From positions 47,306,001-47,370,000 of the forward strand of contig CM114272.1 in assembly GCA_050084515.1 (NCBI GenBank): a DNA stretch of 64,000 nucleotides, in the 5' to 3' direction. This DNA is from Blasia pusilla (taxonomy: Eukaryota > Marchantiophyta > Marchantiopsida > Blasiales). A program made the position numbers and the translations under genes. The first letter of the stretch is position 1; each line of letters opens with the position of its first letter. The notes below the pieces were generated by a model. It worked only from the letters and a program-made list of their open reading frames with translations. It made no database searches and was not told the origin of the DNA. This document shows positions 1 through 11,041 of the stretch, piece after piece.

Positions 1-1201
1 CGACGCCGAATTTTCATTTTCGGAGTGAAATGTGAAGGAAACGCAGCATATTCACATTTTGAGCAAATAGATCTCAACAATTGGTTGAAAAAGGTGTCAT
101 GAGAGTTGTATCCCTATTTCTTTGTAAAATTTTCTCTAGTATTGACCGAATGGTATAACGATACATAATTTATTCATCTGATAGATGAACAAAAAATCTC
201 ACAATCATCTGTTACTCTACATGGAAGTTGAACTTGAAAGTTTTCCAACATGATTGTGAGGATGAAAATACATATGCAAGAAGAAGAATTACAAAAATGA
301 AAATTATTGAAAATTATAAAAAATGGTTCATAAATATAAATTCTTCTTTAATCATAAAAAATTGGATAGATCTTCACATAGCATCAAGATGTTGTGTTGT
401 CTCATCAATAATATCCATTGATGTTGTAGAAATAATCGAGCTCTTAAACACCATAAATGTCATTGCATCTAATCTCTCATATCATTTGGAAGTGCATTCT
501 CCAAAACATAGTTACTTGAGATTGATCCCAAAGAATGATAGTGAGAGATTCAATACCAACTTGAAGTGCTCTTTGATTCCTCTTATACTCTCTTTGATAT
601 TCTCGCCTTTTCTCTCTTTTAAGAGTCATATTTTTGATATTTTTAGGCATTTATGCTTCCACATATATGACCTTGAGAACATTGCGTATGTCCTTAGGGT
701 TTGAAAGGATCGAAAGTCACAAAAAAGTAAACAAAAATAGAAATGAGCATAGGCATTACAAACTACATAAGCATCCCATTCAATAATGTCAGAAAGTGAA
801 ATCAAATAAAATGACTCGACATAAGGAATAGGTAAAGTTGTGAACGTTTGAGATATTTAATTGGCTAATGCATTTTCAACTTGAATATCCTTACCACCGG
901 GGATAGCTATATGAACCCCAAATTTATCGTCCATAAAAGATGGAAATTGCATAGTAGGAATCCAATATTGGAGCATGATCCAGACATTCGATTGTGAAAT
1001 CTGCCTAGAATGGTTCGAAATAAATAAAATAAAAGAATCATGTAAATTAGAGAGACATGAAATGAAACCATTACAATCATATATATCTAGAATTCTTATC
1101 TAAAATTTGAGAATCTCTAAAAATGCACGAGAATGCTTGTACATATAAGCACATAGGCTTAATTTGGCCCACCTAGTTGTGCTTGCAATTCATCCATTAA
1201 A
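1..1201. other. AT-rich intergenic DNA, no recognisable gene
   Basis: AT-rich sequence without a protein I can name. The longest open frame (228-704, +, 158 codons) has composition expected of AT-rich noncoding DNA and no domain. On the minus strand around 970-700 a short run reads like decayed coding sequence (a Gly/Pro/Asp-containing stretch followed by stops), possibly a transposon remnant. I see no RNA gene or clear regulatory site here. Confidence 0.5.
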
Positions 1202-1352
1202 TCTATATTATTATTTGAGCGTCACCAAGTGTCTTTTTAAACTCAAGAATGGATGACACGTGACATCTATGTTTATCACATAAAATAGGTTTTCAATAAA
1301 TCATTTTTAGAAACCCGGGTGCATCGCCCGATCCCTCACGGATCCTAACTAG
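1202..1352 (+). mobile_element. Short non-autonomous Helitron (151 bp)
   Basis: Starts with TCTATATTATTATT directly after an A, as Helitron 5' ends do, and ends with CTAG. Just before the end are two small hairpins: CGGG/CCCG around 1,315-1,329, and GATCC/GGATC around 1,330-1,344. The base after CTAG is C instead of the expected T, so the 3' junction is less certain than in the sister copies at 10,873, 33,850, 37,693 and 54,450. No coding capacity. Confidence 0.5.
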
Positions 1353-2069
1353 CACAAAATGAGTGGGAATTTCTTACCCTCGGTTGCAAAAAGGCCGTCT
1401 AACTTCCCCTTCTTTCTCCCCCACAACCTAGAGGGGGAGAGAGGCCGATTCTCTAGGGGAGAGGGAGCACGCACCACCTACAAACAAGAAATAATCACGA
1501 TGATTAAGATTATTTCCCTTGGAAGTTGTTTCGATTTGAACCATGGCTTCGGCCCAAGCAAAGGGGTGAAACATAATTCGCTGGAAGATAACCGCCGTTC
1601 ATTCATTCATTCAGTGGGTACATGAATGAATGAATGAATGAATTCAATCAATCAATCAACTAGAGAAGATGTTATGAGCTTTTTCCCCTTAAAACTTATT
1701 AAAACGACGAGTAAGGGGGTGTCCTTGTCCCGTTTTCGATCCCCTCGTACTTGATAGTACCTTATATTCAGCCCTTTGTACTTCGCAGCGCTCATATTCG
1801 ATCCACGACAATATCTTATATTTAAAAGTTGGAAGCCCCTTGTTTAAAGGCTACCTACCCCTTCTGCTCCCTAGCGTGAAAATCCTACAAGTCCTAGGGG
1901 AAGGAGAGATTACTTCGCCTCCGGCCCCTTTTCGAAGCATATGCCTCGACAACATGTGCTGAGGACGTCAGCTCATTCGAGGGCAGGACGGGATTAACGG
2001 GTGTGCGTCGCTGTCCTACGGGCTCCACCTGCTAGAGTCAGGTGTTAGGGCCGAGTTTAGAGACCGTAG
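1353..2069. other. Intergenic DNA between Helitron and GC-rich island
   Basis: No gene recognised. The stretch has CT/GA-rich blocks, a tetranucleotide hairpin (see the next entry) and several restatements of the phrase cttatatt around 1,760-1,830. The 88-codon frame at 1,359-1,625 has no domain, and the hairpin repeat interrupts it. Confidence 0.4.
1598..1642. repeat. TTCA/TGAA tetranucleotide inverted repeat (hairpin)
   Basis: Four TTCA units (1,598-1,613), a 9-base spacer, then five TGAA units (from 1,623). The two arms form a perfect 16-bp stem. An (AATC)n run follows directly (about 1,645-1,660). It is a microsatellite that happens to be palindromic and a likely cruciform or slippage site. 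Confidence 0.85.
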
Positions 2070-4066
2070 CTACAGTAGGAGGCGCGGGTGTGTGTTGTGG
2101 CCGTTTGTCGGGTCGGGTGGTGAGAGAGGAGAGGAGAGTAGAGTGGTGGGTGGACGGTAGAAGTTAACGGCGTTCCGTTTCGCGTTCAGCGCCGGGAAAG
2201 GCGTACAACCTTTAGGACTTTTAGGGCGCTGTTGTGGGTGTAGCTCACTGCCTGTCTGTCCTTGTCCTCGCGCGCGCTTCGTGGCAAGGCCACGGGGCGG
2301 TCGCACTGCTCTGCTCTGCACTGGACAGGAGAGGACTGCAGTAGGAGCAGAGCGCAGCTAGCAGAGGAGAGAGAGAAGTGGGTTTAGGGCAGGAGGCAGA
2401 GGGCGATCATGGGTGCAGGGACGGACGGACGGGGAAAGGCAGGGGACGGAGATTGCTTTTGACGGAGGGAGGAAATTCTGAAACAGGGTGCATGGGGAGG
2501 TACAATTCCATGAGAGCTCACTGACACGCGTAATAATTGTAATAATGGGGCGGAGATGGATGGATGGCGGGCTGGGGAGAAAGCCAGATCCACAGCCGCG
2601 CCGGTCTACGGCGGACGACGACGACGACGACGCGGCGCTGCTGGCTAGCACGACGAGAGACGCCGGCGGAAACTTGCGAGGAGTACGATACAGAGAGAGC
2701 GAGCGAGTCTCCTAAGTGCCACATTGGGTCGGGGGTGGCGAAGTTAGGAGATACGAGGAGGAGGAGGAGGAGGAGGTCCACGGAAGTCAGCGGGTAGTGA
2801 GTGTCGAGTGGTAGCGGGGCGAGAGACGACGTCTGCGGACAGGGGTCCCAGAGGATGGGACCGTCTGTGGTTTGTTTTCTTTGGTCTTAAAGGCCAAAGG
2901 AGCACGGAGCGTCTCCGTCACAATTCAATCCTGCGCTGTGAATCCCTAGCCCACGAGGCCACGTTGTCAGGGAGGCGCTCTGCTGCTACCGCCACTGGGT
3001 CCAATTCGCCACGCCAGAATTCCTCCCCCGTCGGTAAAATTCCACGAATTATCAAGCGCAATCGCTCCCTTCTGTCCGTCTCCTTCCCGTCCCTCTCCTC
3101 GCTAGCTCGCTCGTCTCCTCCCCTACCCCCCGGGGGCCTTATAGTCGCTTTTGTTCAGTGGTGTCGGCGTCAGGCAGGTGGATTCTACATCTGTCGCCTT
3201 CGCTCTCCCCGTCCATCTGTAATTCACTTCGTACCTTTGTCTGCTGTCCTAGTAGCTCGAGCTAGCTGTTTTCGAGTGGAACAATCGATCTTTTTCTCGC
3301 CTATCCCACCCCACCTCCCTCCGTCCAGTGCCGGCAGCCATCGCAATTCCCCAGCGGCGCTTTCGTATCGCTCCTCCGAAACGAGCATCATCTGAGTAAA
3401 CTCGTCGCACGTTTCACCTCTCCGCGAGCTGTGCAATTCGACTGCGAGAGCGGCACGGCTGTTCGGGCCACTTTTCTATCCGCTCGGCACGTTGGTGCCG
3501 GTTGATTGTTGGAGTGCTACTCGAGTCGAGGTGGCCCTCTCGAGGTCTGTCTGTCTCTGCAGAAAGAGGAGGAGGATGCGGAGGTGAAACTTTCACCGGA
3601 CCTGCGCCACCACTTCTCTTGCTCTCGATGTCAGTGTTGCCTCATCCGCCTTTAAGTATGATTGACTACCGCAGGAAGGCCACCTCTCGTCCATAGCTCC
3701 ACTCCACTGGTTTTGCTTTCACGGGTTCTCTCTAGAGCTGTCCGCTCGCTCTGTCTGCCCCCGCTCCGTTCTCATCGAGAGACTCAGTCGGCAGACGACT
3801 CTGGTGCAATTTCGAGCAGTGCCTGCGGAAACGATGTCACAGCGACCTCGACAACAAGTGCACTCCCTCCATTCGCGCGCCTTCTAGAAACCTCTTCCGC
3901 CTTCGTTCCGATGAACAGATTGACGCTTACGATGTCGGAGTCGGTCGTCATTGGCTCGCCGTGCTGAAACTTGGGCTGCTTTCGGGTCGAGTCATTCGAG
4001 TGTACCGGTTGGAAGGAAGGGTGGGCGTGAGAGCCGGAGAGGGAGAGGGAGAAAGAAGGAGGTCGG
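2070..4066 (+). promoter_or_regulatory. GC-rich upstream region / 5' leader of the BTB gene
   Basis: CpG-rich, CT- and GA-rich DNA leading into the BTB gene start at 4,067. It contains an (ACG)n run near 2,615-2,632 and a (GAG/AGG)n run near 2,752-2,775. Many overlapping short open frames lie on both strands because stop codons are rare in GC-rich DNA; none has a recognisable domain. Pyrimidine-rich tracts (3,050-3,130, 3,600-3,720) resemble plant core promoter and 5' UTR sequence. I cannot place a transcription start. Confidence 0.4.
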
Positions 4067-5685
4067 TTGGTCGGTAAGAAGCAAGCACTCATGCCTTCTC
4101 CGTGTGTGGGTTGTCAAAGAACCCTCAAGTGTAAGTCTCTGGATAGATACAACAGCTCTGGTACGTGTGACCGAGAACTGAGCTGCCAACGACAGGGCCA
4201 CAATTTACCGGTCGTTTGCTGCGTGGATTGCTTCGAGCAGGAGGCGACTGGCAGATATCACGCGGAGGGGGCGCTAGCGGAGGCGAAACAGGAGATTGTA
4301 GATAAGGATCAGGAGATCGCCGCTTTGAAAGAGCGGATGGAACAGCTGCAATCAGAGATGGGATTTCTGCGGACATGGGACAATCCATTGCAAGATCCTC
4401 ACGCGGAGATCGTGTTTTACAGTGCCGAAGGCGAGACCCTGCACGCTCATCGTGCGATACTGGTACGTATGGTCGATAATCTGCCATATCCCACTCCCCA
4501 ATTCCTTTCACATTCCAGTTTCTCGCAGGGATGGAAAAGGTATGAGCCGATCTGTTCTCCCTCGCTACCAGAGTGCTACTCACGCAGACGACCGAGGAGG
4601 CTCCGTCTGTTTTCCAGACATCTCGGTTGTATCTCAGTTTGGATCAAGAGCGGCCTCGGATTCTGTTTAGCCCAGACTTGCTCGACGAGTACTCTTTTGA
4701 CTGCGGGGCTGTAATTTCTAGGAGCTCTGCAACCTCGTGCTCAAAGTGGAGGTCGCTGTGGACATTCTCGGATTCTACCGAATCTGAGAATGCCCCGCGT
4801 GCTTGACTGACCTTAGTTTCAATGACCCTCGGCGCTTCAATTCGCGCCCCTCTTCGCTCGTTCCGAGTGCGGGCTCTGTCCTCCGGCGGAACTGAATGTC
4901 ACCTCCTGTTCTCTTAGACCTGCGTTGCTTCACGGCACGAGAGTAAGGACAGTGGTCACGACGTCGGTCAGTCCCAAAGCTTTGTCTCCGCATTGGAATC
5001 CTCCTGCTAGTGCACAGGTTTTGATTGTTTCAGTTATCGGACGATCCCTCACAATGTCGAGGGCTTTGAGAGGTATGAACGAAATGCTTCTCTTCGAGCC
5101 ACTGCTTCTAGTCGCCATCGGCCGAATCTGCACTTTCTAGGAGCGCATCGGTCCGAAGATTGTAGGCTGACGAATGTTAGTTTTCATTTGCTGTTTCGTT
5201 TGTGGTTGCAGATGAGCAAGTCCCATGTATTCAAGTCCATGCTTCTGGCTGACTTGAAAGACGGAAGATCAGGGGTGCTGCATCTCGATGACATGCCGGC
5301 CGGAGCACTGCGAGCGTTTCTCAACTTTCTGTACTTCGCGCAAGTGAGCGACGCTGACTTGAAGCAACATGCTGGGCACCTACTTGCGGCAGCTCACAAG
5401 TTCGACATTCCCCCTCTGAAGATACTGGCGGAGAAGTACATCGTCGAAAACCTCGTGACCCAGGAGAATGCCGTTTCCTTCCTGGAGCTGGGTAGCTTGT
5501 GCAATTCAAAGCCTATAAAAGATGCTACTACGAGAATGATAGCGATTAACTACGAAGCGTTCCTCTCGAGAAGCGACTACAACATGCTCGTGCAGAGGGA
5601 TCCCGGAGTGGTGATCGAGTTCTACGAGGAACTCGTGCAGAGGCTACGAAAGACGCTGAAGTCCCATGGGCTGATCGATGGATGA
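4067..5685 (+). CDS. BTB/POZ domain protein, At4g08455-type (2 exons)
   Basis: Exon 1 is 4,067-4,462 and exon 2 is 5,212-5,685 (TGA stop). The intron has a GTACGT donor and a TTGCAG acceptor in phase 0, giving 289 residues. The N-terminus (residues about 9-60) is Cys-rich with CxxC pairs, probably zinc-binding. Residues about 66-100 are an Ala/Glu/Lys coiled coil. The BTB fold follows: an HAHRAIL helix at the exon junction, then SHVFKSML, then DDMPAGALRAFLNFLY. The C-terminal helices keep the RDPGVVIEFYEEL signature of the Arabidopsis At4g08455 class. Family members are thought to be substrate adaptors that bind CUL3 in ubiquitin ligases. The start is the first ATG in frame after the upstream stop; the ATG at 4,091 is an alternative. 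The reading frame is intact. Confidence 0.88.
4463..5211 (+). other. Intron of the BTB gene
   Basis: 749-bp intron between the two BTB exons. Both splice sites fit plant consensus, and removing it joins the two halves of the BTB helix (HAHRAIL then MSKSHVFKSML) in frame. The frames inside it contain no domain. Confidence 0.85.
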
Positions 5686-6200
5686 TGTCGCCCAGCGCCG
5701 CCGGATGTTAGAAGAAAGTAGAGAAAATTTTCTTTGCCGTGAGTTCTTCTCTCCGCAGCTCTGGAATTGGAGCATCCATTGGCCGGGTTGCCTGGGAAGC
5801 GAGCAATTTCGAAACGCAGACTTGTACCATACTCGTTATTTACAACCGTCGAAGGAGACTTCTCACGAACTGTTGCCCATTTGAAGTCACTCGATACCGG
5901 GGGTTCTTGTCACAGGCCCGACAACCGGTGCGCACCAGGAGGGAACGGTGTGGGAGGTCCGAATGACGGTGGTGTTGTTCCAAGAGACTTCCGTTCCGAG
6001 TCCACGGGAAGCAATTTTGATGGCAGACCGTTTCGGGACGCCTACGACGGTTTAGGGAACCGACACGAGCTGGACGGATCAGCTTGTCGTCGATGTGGAA
6101 GCGCAGTAAGCTGTAGATTGCTGTGTATAATTTATTGTGTTTCACCGTTCCGCAACAACCGTCCTTGTAATCTAGATGGCAAGCAGACTCTCTCGTATCT
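5686..6200 (+). other. Probable 3' UTR and downstream flank of the BTB gene
   Basis: Directly follows the BTB stop codon. A TGTATAATTTATTGTG stretch at about 6,123-6,139 resembles the U-rich/AU-rich signals of plant polyadenylation. The open frames here have no domain. UTR extent is inferred from position and composition only. Confidence 0.35.
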
Positions 6201-9200
6201 TGAATGAGGGGTGGACTGGAGTTTTTCTTGTTTTTGACTAATGAAAGGATTTTCTCTTCTGGTTCCGTAGTACATTTTTCGGTTCCGGAGCGCACGGATC
6301 ACCGTCTTTGTGCATTTGGTAAATTCGGCGCTTGAAAGGAAGCACCGAGTGTATGCGATTTTGCTCAATTTTCTTCAGAAGTCTGCCTCCAGACAACACC
6401 TTGCGCATCGCATGTTCCGCCACACGTGACCGTCTGGAGAAACTCGTTCAATCCTCACCTCCCGCCACAGACCCCCGGGGCCGTTGCTCGGCCATGCACT
6501 CGTAAAGCTTTCCTCAGCGCATGATCAGATTTCCCGTGCTTCGTTTGGTGGGGCTTCAGTTAAGGGCTTTGCATGAGGATCGTTTAGCGTTCGATCTCTC
6601 GTTTGCGGCTGAGCTGTGATTCGTCCGTCTGGGGGTGCATCCACTTCAAACAACATGTCTCATCTCCCTTCGCGATCATGAGAGGACCGGAGTCACGCCA
6701 GTACCGGTTCGTCGGTAGAAGACGGCTGCCATGTGCCGAATTCCCATCTTTCGCTGCGAAAGCCTTACAGATCTGTCGTCGTATCAAGGGCCGGCTTCCA
6801 ATGGGTGTAGGGTTGTTGACCACCCAGTCAAAGGGCTCTCGCGCGAAAGAATGAAAAAGCCTCGGAACGCGCGCAGTCAGGCATGTGGGAGCGCAGCGGT
6901 AAGGACAGGCCAGTGTTGAGAGGTATGGAGGGCGGAAGGTTTCTCGCGGCGTCGTCGGCGTCGGCCACGTCGCCACGTCCACACATGTCCTCTTCGCTCA
7001 ATCCACGGGTTCGCTCGCGTCCATGGGACTGTCGGTGCCTAGGACTATGATGAGCATTCTGTAGGCGTAGCTGCCGATGCCGAATCGTCTCACCGTCGCT
7101 CGCTACGCTGGGGCTTCTGTTCTTGGAACGTGTAAGCGCCTGCTCTGCAGGCAGGGAATACTCACCGCATGATTATCGCCGGCGAACAAGGCCGAACAAG
7201 GAGGTCCTGTTCCCACGGTGCAGTGTCCAGTGCGCGAGACGTCCGGGACTCCGGGGACTATTCCCACATGTGGACTTGTGGAGATTTCAATGCAACCGTG
7301 CCGTAGACAACGCGAAGGAGTGCGTCGCGGACAAAGACTCGTGCAAAAGCGGAAGGGCGGCCGGCAGCGAGCTTGGCTGGGCTAAGGAAGGAAGGAAGGA
7401 AGAGAGAGAGAGAGGGAAGGACGAGTTTTGTCCAAGTGCTGCATTTGTGAACTTCGCTAGCTCGTTTGTCTGACTGCAATCACGAATGTGTCGAGGTTCA
7501 GATTCGTTTTTTCGCGGCCCTGATTGACCACCCAATGGAGCGCATTGCACTCGAGTGACAAGTCTACGGACTCGAGGGGAGAGGGCCCGTCAGCCGAACG
7601 GAAGCCGCAATGTCGGCAGGGCGATCGCAATGTCCGCTCTGCAGCTGCAAAGACATCGCGTCCGACTCATAATTTGTCTCCGCCTCGGGCGGTTTCCATG
7701 CGCTGCGAATCATAGTGAGATCGTCGAGATCGTCAGGCCAGACTGTAAATCCCACATCGCGGTTCCTCGGATGGATCGCACCAACCGATGCACCGCACCG
7801 ATCGGATCAGTCAGCCCCGACGCGAGCCCTCGAGGTCGAGGATTCGAGCGGAGGTGCGCTCGGTGGAACCGCGACGAGATTAAGTCGATGTCCGGCCGAT
7901 AATGTTCAGGAATTGGCTCTGCCCTAGCTTCAGAGGTTACCGGGAAGATGCACCAACCACGTGTGGGAGGGAGGGCACCAATAGATATCATTACTTGCCC
8001 AGAGCCGAGCCGAGCAGAGCAAACTGATCGCGCGTGCCTGCTGAGCGGCAACAACGTCGAGTCGCTCAGGACTCAGGAGGTCTAGGGCGAGAGAGTGGGA
8101 CAAGCCATTCCGTAGACCCGCTGCGCAGGCACAAAGGCTTCCAATCTCTATCCCCTCCCCCCCCCCACTGCAAGTGCTTGCCTGCGATCTACCTTACCGC
8201 TGCTGCAATACTAAATAGCTGCCTGCCGTCGGCCATCGCGTCCTAATCATACTCTATGTACCGAACAGTAGCCTGCCTTCCTGCGGGCCTTCCTGCCTGT
8301 CTGCTTTCGGCCTGTCTGTCAGCTGTCTTTCCTCGTGCTGCGTTCCAGCCACACTATTCTCGCAGGCCCAATCCTTCTGACGGATTCCGTCGCGAGAAGC
8401 TTAGAAGATATGGTGAACTGCCCTCGACCTTTTTCGTGTGACTGACTGCTTTTCCTCGAGCCTTTCCTGCGTACGTAGTTCGAACCGCGGTCACCCACGA
8501 AGTCCAGTGAAAGCTACCGAGACAGAGAGAGTACTCACTCGGTCGTCGCAGGGAATGAAGGCTCCCTACGGTAGCATGTGCCTAAGAATCCCCAGCTAAC
8601 GAGAATGCGTAGACTGCTTCTTTGTCGCGCACATCGAAGGCTCCCACTTCCCGTCAGCAACAACTCGGTGGCGGAGCACAGGTGACAGACAGATGGTCTG
8701 CTCTGTTCATAATTCATTATCTACATTCATCCAGTCTTCCTTTCTGGGTACCCGCTTCTGACTACCACCACTACTACAACTGCAGCTATGGCCGCGCCGG
8801 CTGCTACAGTTGGCATCTGTTTGCCACTCTGGGAAATGGTTTGCGCCTCCTTGGCCAAATTTAGCTTCTGTGGCAGAATATCTTCGAGCGCAATTGGTGG
8901 GGGAGAGCTTTTCTGTCCAGAGTTTGTCTCTTCACGATCCCGCTTATTTAATTTGCTGGAGTCTTTGCGAAGTCCATTTATCGATCCATCCCTCCATGTC
9001 GTTTCTGATCCGTCGCCTGTTCCGCTTGTTTAAATCTGGATACCGTCGTTCAATGCGTCTGCCGACCACTAAAAGCTACGAATCGTAGTCTTGTTTGCGA
9101 GAGCGAAGATTCCCACTACGGAAAGAGTCGATGGACAGAGGAGCTATGGCGTCATGATGATTCCACCACCCGACTACTGTCAGTCGGGCCCCGTTAGAAT

Positions 9201-10079
9201 CCACAAGTGGACGGGATGCTGTGTCATTGCAATTTGCTTGAACTGCGCAGAGAACAACATTCGAGCAGTTTCTCGTTTCTTGACAGTTGATAAAATCTCT
9301 CTCTCTCTCTCTCTCCTTCTTATCCTCCTGCCATGGAATCGCCAATAGATCGCCATGCACCGCGATCCCCTTCCGGATTCCCGAATTGCTCCATCTTTCT
9401 TCGCAAGTTCCTCCTCTCTCTCTCTCTCTCTCTCTCTCTGATTCCTCGTAGCTGCCACGAGTGGGGCACATTGCGAAAGTGAAGGTGGTTGGCAGAGATG
9501 GATTCGCCGGGTGGGCCCAGCATGGCTCATTCTAGTCGCTGCCACTATTCCAGTGGCCATGAAGCACATTGTCAAAGCGAAGTTGGCAGGGTTGAATTCC
9601 GTCCGTCGGACCGGGCCCAGCCCCATTACGTCTCAGATTTCTCTCACCATCTCTCTTCTCTGGCACCTGCGACCCTTGTTTGCTTGCGAGTAGTGGGCAT
9701 AAAAGAAGTCTGGGCTAGTTATTTCGGCGACTTATTCTGTCACTGGATTCAGAGGATAGCAGATAAGGAAGCGCAGTCAGCGGACCTTTTGTATGAAGCC
9801 GGGTCCCAAATGGTGCTCCCTCCCTCCTGCCAGGCGCATTCTGAAGCTCATGTGCCATAGCTGTGCCGAGCTCTGCTACCGTAGCTGATTGCTACCGACA
9901 CACACATCAGTGCGCCCAGTGCAGTTCGAGTGAACGTTGTCGAGTCAATGTCGACATCCGAGAGCCGAAGCCTTACCTGTTGCGATTGCTGCTACACCTC
10001 CTCCTCCACGCTGCGCCGCTGAAGAAAAAAAAGCAATTTTATAATTAAAAGAACATCTCCCCTTGCACTAGTCTTCACG
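6201..10079. other. GC-rich island without a recognised gene
   Basis: Nearly 4 kb of CpG-rich DNA with many short frames on both strands, none with a domain, motif or convincing splice pattern. A hydrophobic run read in the plus frame near 9,511-9,600 is the most protein-like piece, but it ends soon and has no family match I know. The region may hold promoters, untranslated exons or a noncoding transcript. Confidence 0.4.
9297..9439. repeat. Two (CT)n microsatellites
   Basis: Dinucleotide CT tracts at about 9,297-9,314 and 9,413-9,439, separated by about 100 bp of unique sequence. On the minus strand these read as GA repeats and create artificial Arg-Glu repeats in overlapping frames. Confidence 0.9.
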
Positions 10080-10440
10080 ATCTCTTAACCATAGCTGACA
10101 TGCGAAGTAATCTCTCGCTCCCGGCATCCGAGAAACCAGTAAACAGCCCCAAGCATTTACCTCATGGTGGTGATTGTGGTGCTGCTCATCGGAGCGTGAA
10201 TCGTCATTGTCGTGGTCTCCTCTCCCGTCCCTCTTGTAGTTTCTTTCTTTCACCCTCTCCCTCAGCTGACAGGCGAATGATTCCGAAAACCACGTGAACA
10301 GCAACAGTGGAAGAAGCATTTACCTCTCTGTTTGCTCGAGCATCCTCTCTCTTTCACTCTGAGGATCCCCCGCTCCGCTCCTCCTCTCAATTTCACGCAG
10401 CCGCTGACATCCGGAATTAATTCTCTCTCCCCCAAACCCA
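10080..10440 (-). repeat. Threefold imperfect repeat resembling exon/intron units
   Basis: On the minus strand three blocks end in the same acceptor-like TGTCAG (near 10,406, 10,267 and 10,102). Two of them are preceded by near-identical GTAAATGCTT donors (near 10,323 and 10,161) with a shared CTGTT..AC.TGGTTT interior. The segments after each TGTCAG read as charged peptides: RLREIERR, LRERVKERN and LWLRDRED. This looks like tandem duplication of a short exon plus intron. Phases do not join all three, so a working gene is not shown. A further pyrimidine tract with acceptor (near 10,020) and a GTAAGG donor (near 9,977) extend the same strand. Confidence 0.45.
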
Positions 10441-10536
10441 GTGGGGACCACGCGCCGCACACTCCTCGGACGCAGTGACCACCCGGAGCTTCTCGACTAG
10501 GTTCTCAAATTTGTTGTCACCATGCGTTTCTCTCAT
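10417..10536 (-). CDS. Possible first exon or small ORF, 39 codons, unknown
   Basis: Minus-strand frame starting MRETHGDNKFENLVEKLR, with a coding-like mix of charged and hydrophobic residues. It lies directly upstream of the threefold exon/intron-like repeat, so it could be the first exon of the same gene or gene remnant. As a plain ORF it ends after 39 codons. I know no family match. Confidence 0.25.
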   Translation of the reverse strand: MRETHGDNKFENLVEKLRVVTASEECAARGPHWVWGREN

Positions 10537-10639
10537 CTTCTGCCCCCTTCCCCTCCCTCGTATGGTATCCACTCTGTTTCTCGTATGGATGGCCGCAGCA
10601 TGTGTGGTTCAACTCGCTTGAAGATCTTTATGTTTGTGT

Positions 10640-10872
10640 ATGCAAGACTTAGGGGTTGAATACTGACTCGGACAATGGGGGCTGACTCATTCAGGGGACA
10701 AGTAGGCTCACCTCAAGTGGGCATGATGACTTCGTAAGAGTGAGGGGACTAAACAATTTTATTTCTCTTGATGTCCATACAAAAGGGAAATATTTTCTTG
10801 GTGCCCGGTTGTCACATGTCAAATAAAGAGGTGTTTGCAAATCAAGAACACGCTCTCCGATAAGAATATAGA
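10640..10872 (-). mobile_element. Helitron, 5' end visible, 3' end not found
   Basis: On the minus strand TCTATATTCTTATCGG begins at 10,872 and is followed by the phrase TTCTTGATTTGCAAAC and a GACATGTGACAACCGGGCA stretch. The same order is seen in the Helitron copies at 11,812, 12,306 and 12,517. The 3' CTAG end with its hairpin was not found before GC-rich DNA begins; the left limit given is a guess. Confidence 0.6.
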
Positions 10873-11041
10873 CTAGCTGGTGCACGTGCTATGCACGGGT
10901 TAAACCATCCCCGTCTCCGTTAACTTAACTGTTAGCTCATGTTAAACGTGGCAGATGTTTGCAAGGGAAGGGCCTAAAATGCATACGTGTCATGCGGAGG
11001 AAACCCCTACATGAAACCCCAAACTCTTTAAATAGTATAGA
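10873..11041 (-). mobile_element. Short Helitron (169 bp), complete ends
   Basis: On the minus strand it starts TCTATACTATT and ends CTAG. A CGTGC-ATA-GCACG hairpin lies about 10 bases before the end. The flanks are A (from T at 11,042) on the 5' side and T (from A at 10,872) on the 3' side, the exact Helitron target. It has landed precisely at the 5' tip of another Helitron (10,872 leftward). Same family as 33,850-34,024. Confidence 0.85.

Noticed and set aside
228-704. 158-codon plus-strand frame
   Set aside because: Ile/Asn/Ser-rich composition typical of AT-rich noncoding DNA, no domain and no splice context.
2070-3696. Many overlapping frames upstream of the BTB gene, including a 195-codon frame at 2,808-3,395
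   Set aside because: Stops are rare in GC-rich DNA. The frames overlap on both strands, are Ser/Arg/Pro low-complexity and contain no domain.
4125-4583. 152-codon minus-strand frame across BTB exon 1
   Set aside because: Shadow of the well-supported plus-strand BTB exon.
9076-9626. Arg/Glu-repeat frames on the minus strand (131 and 148 codons)
   Set aside because: The repeats come from the (CT)n microsatellites read in antisense. No other coding signal.
9511-9693. Hydrophobic plus-strand frame with WLILVAATIPVAMKHIV
   Set aside because: Looks like a membrane segment but has no start context, family match or continuing exon. Too weak to annotate.
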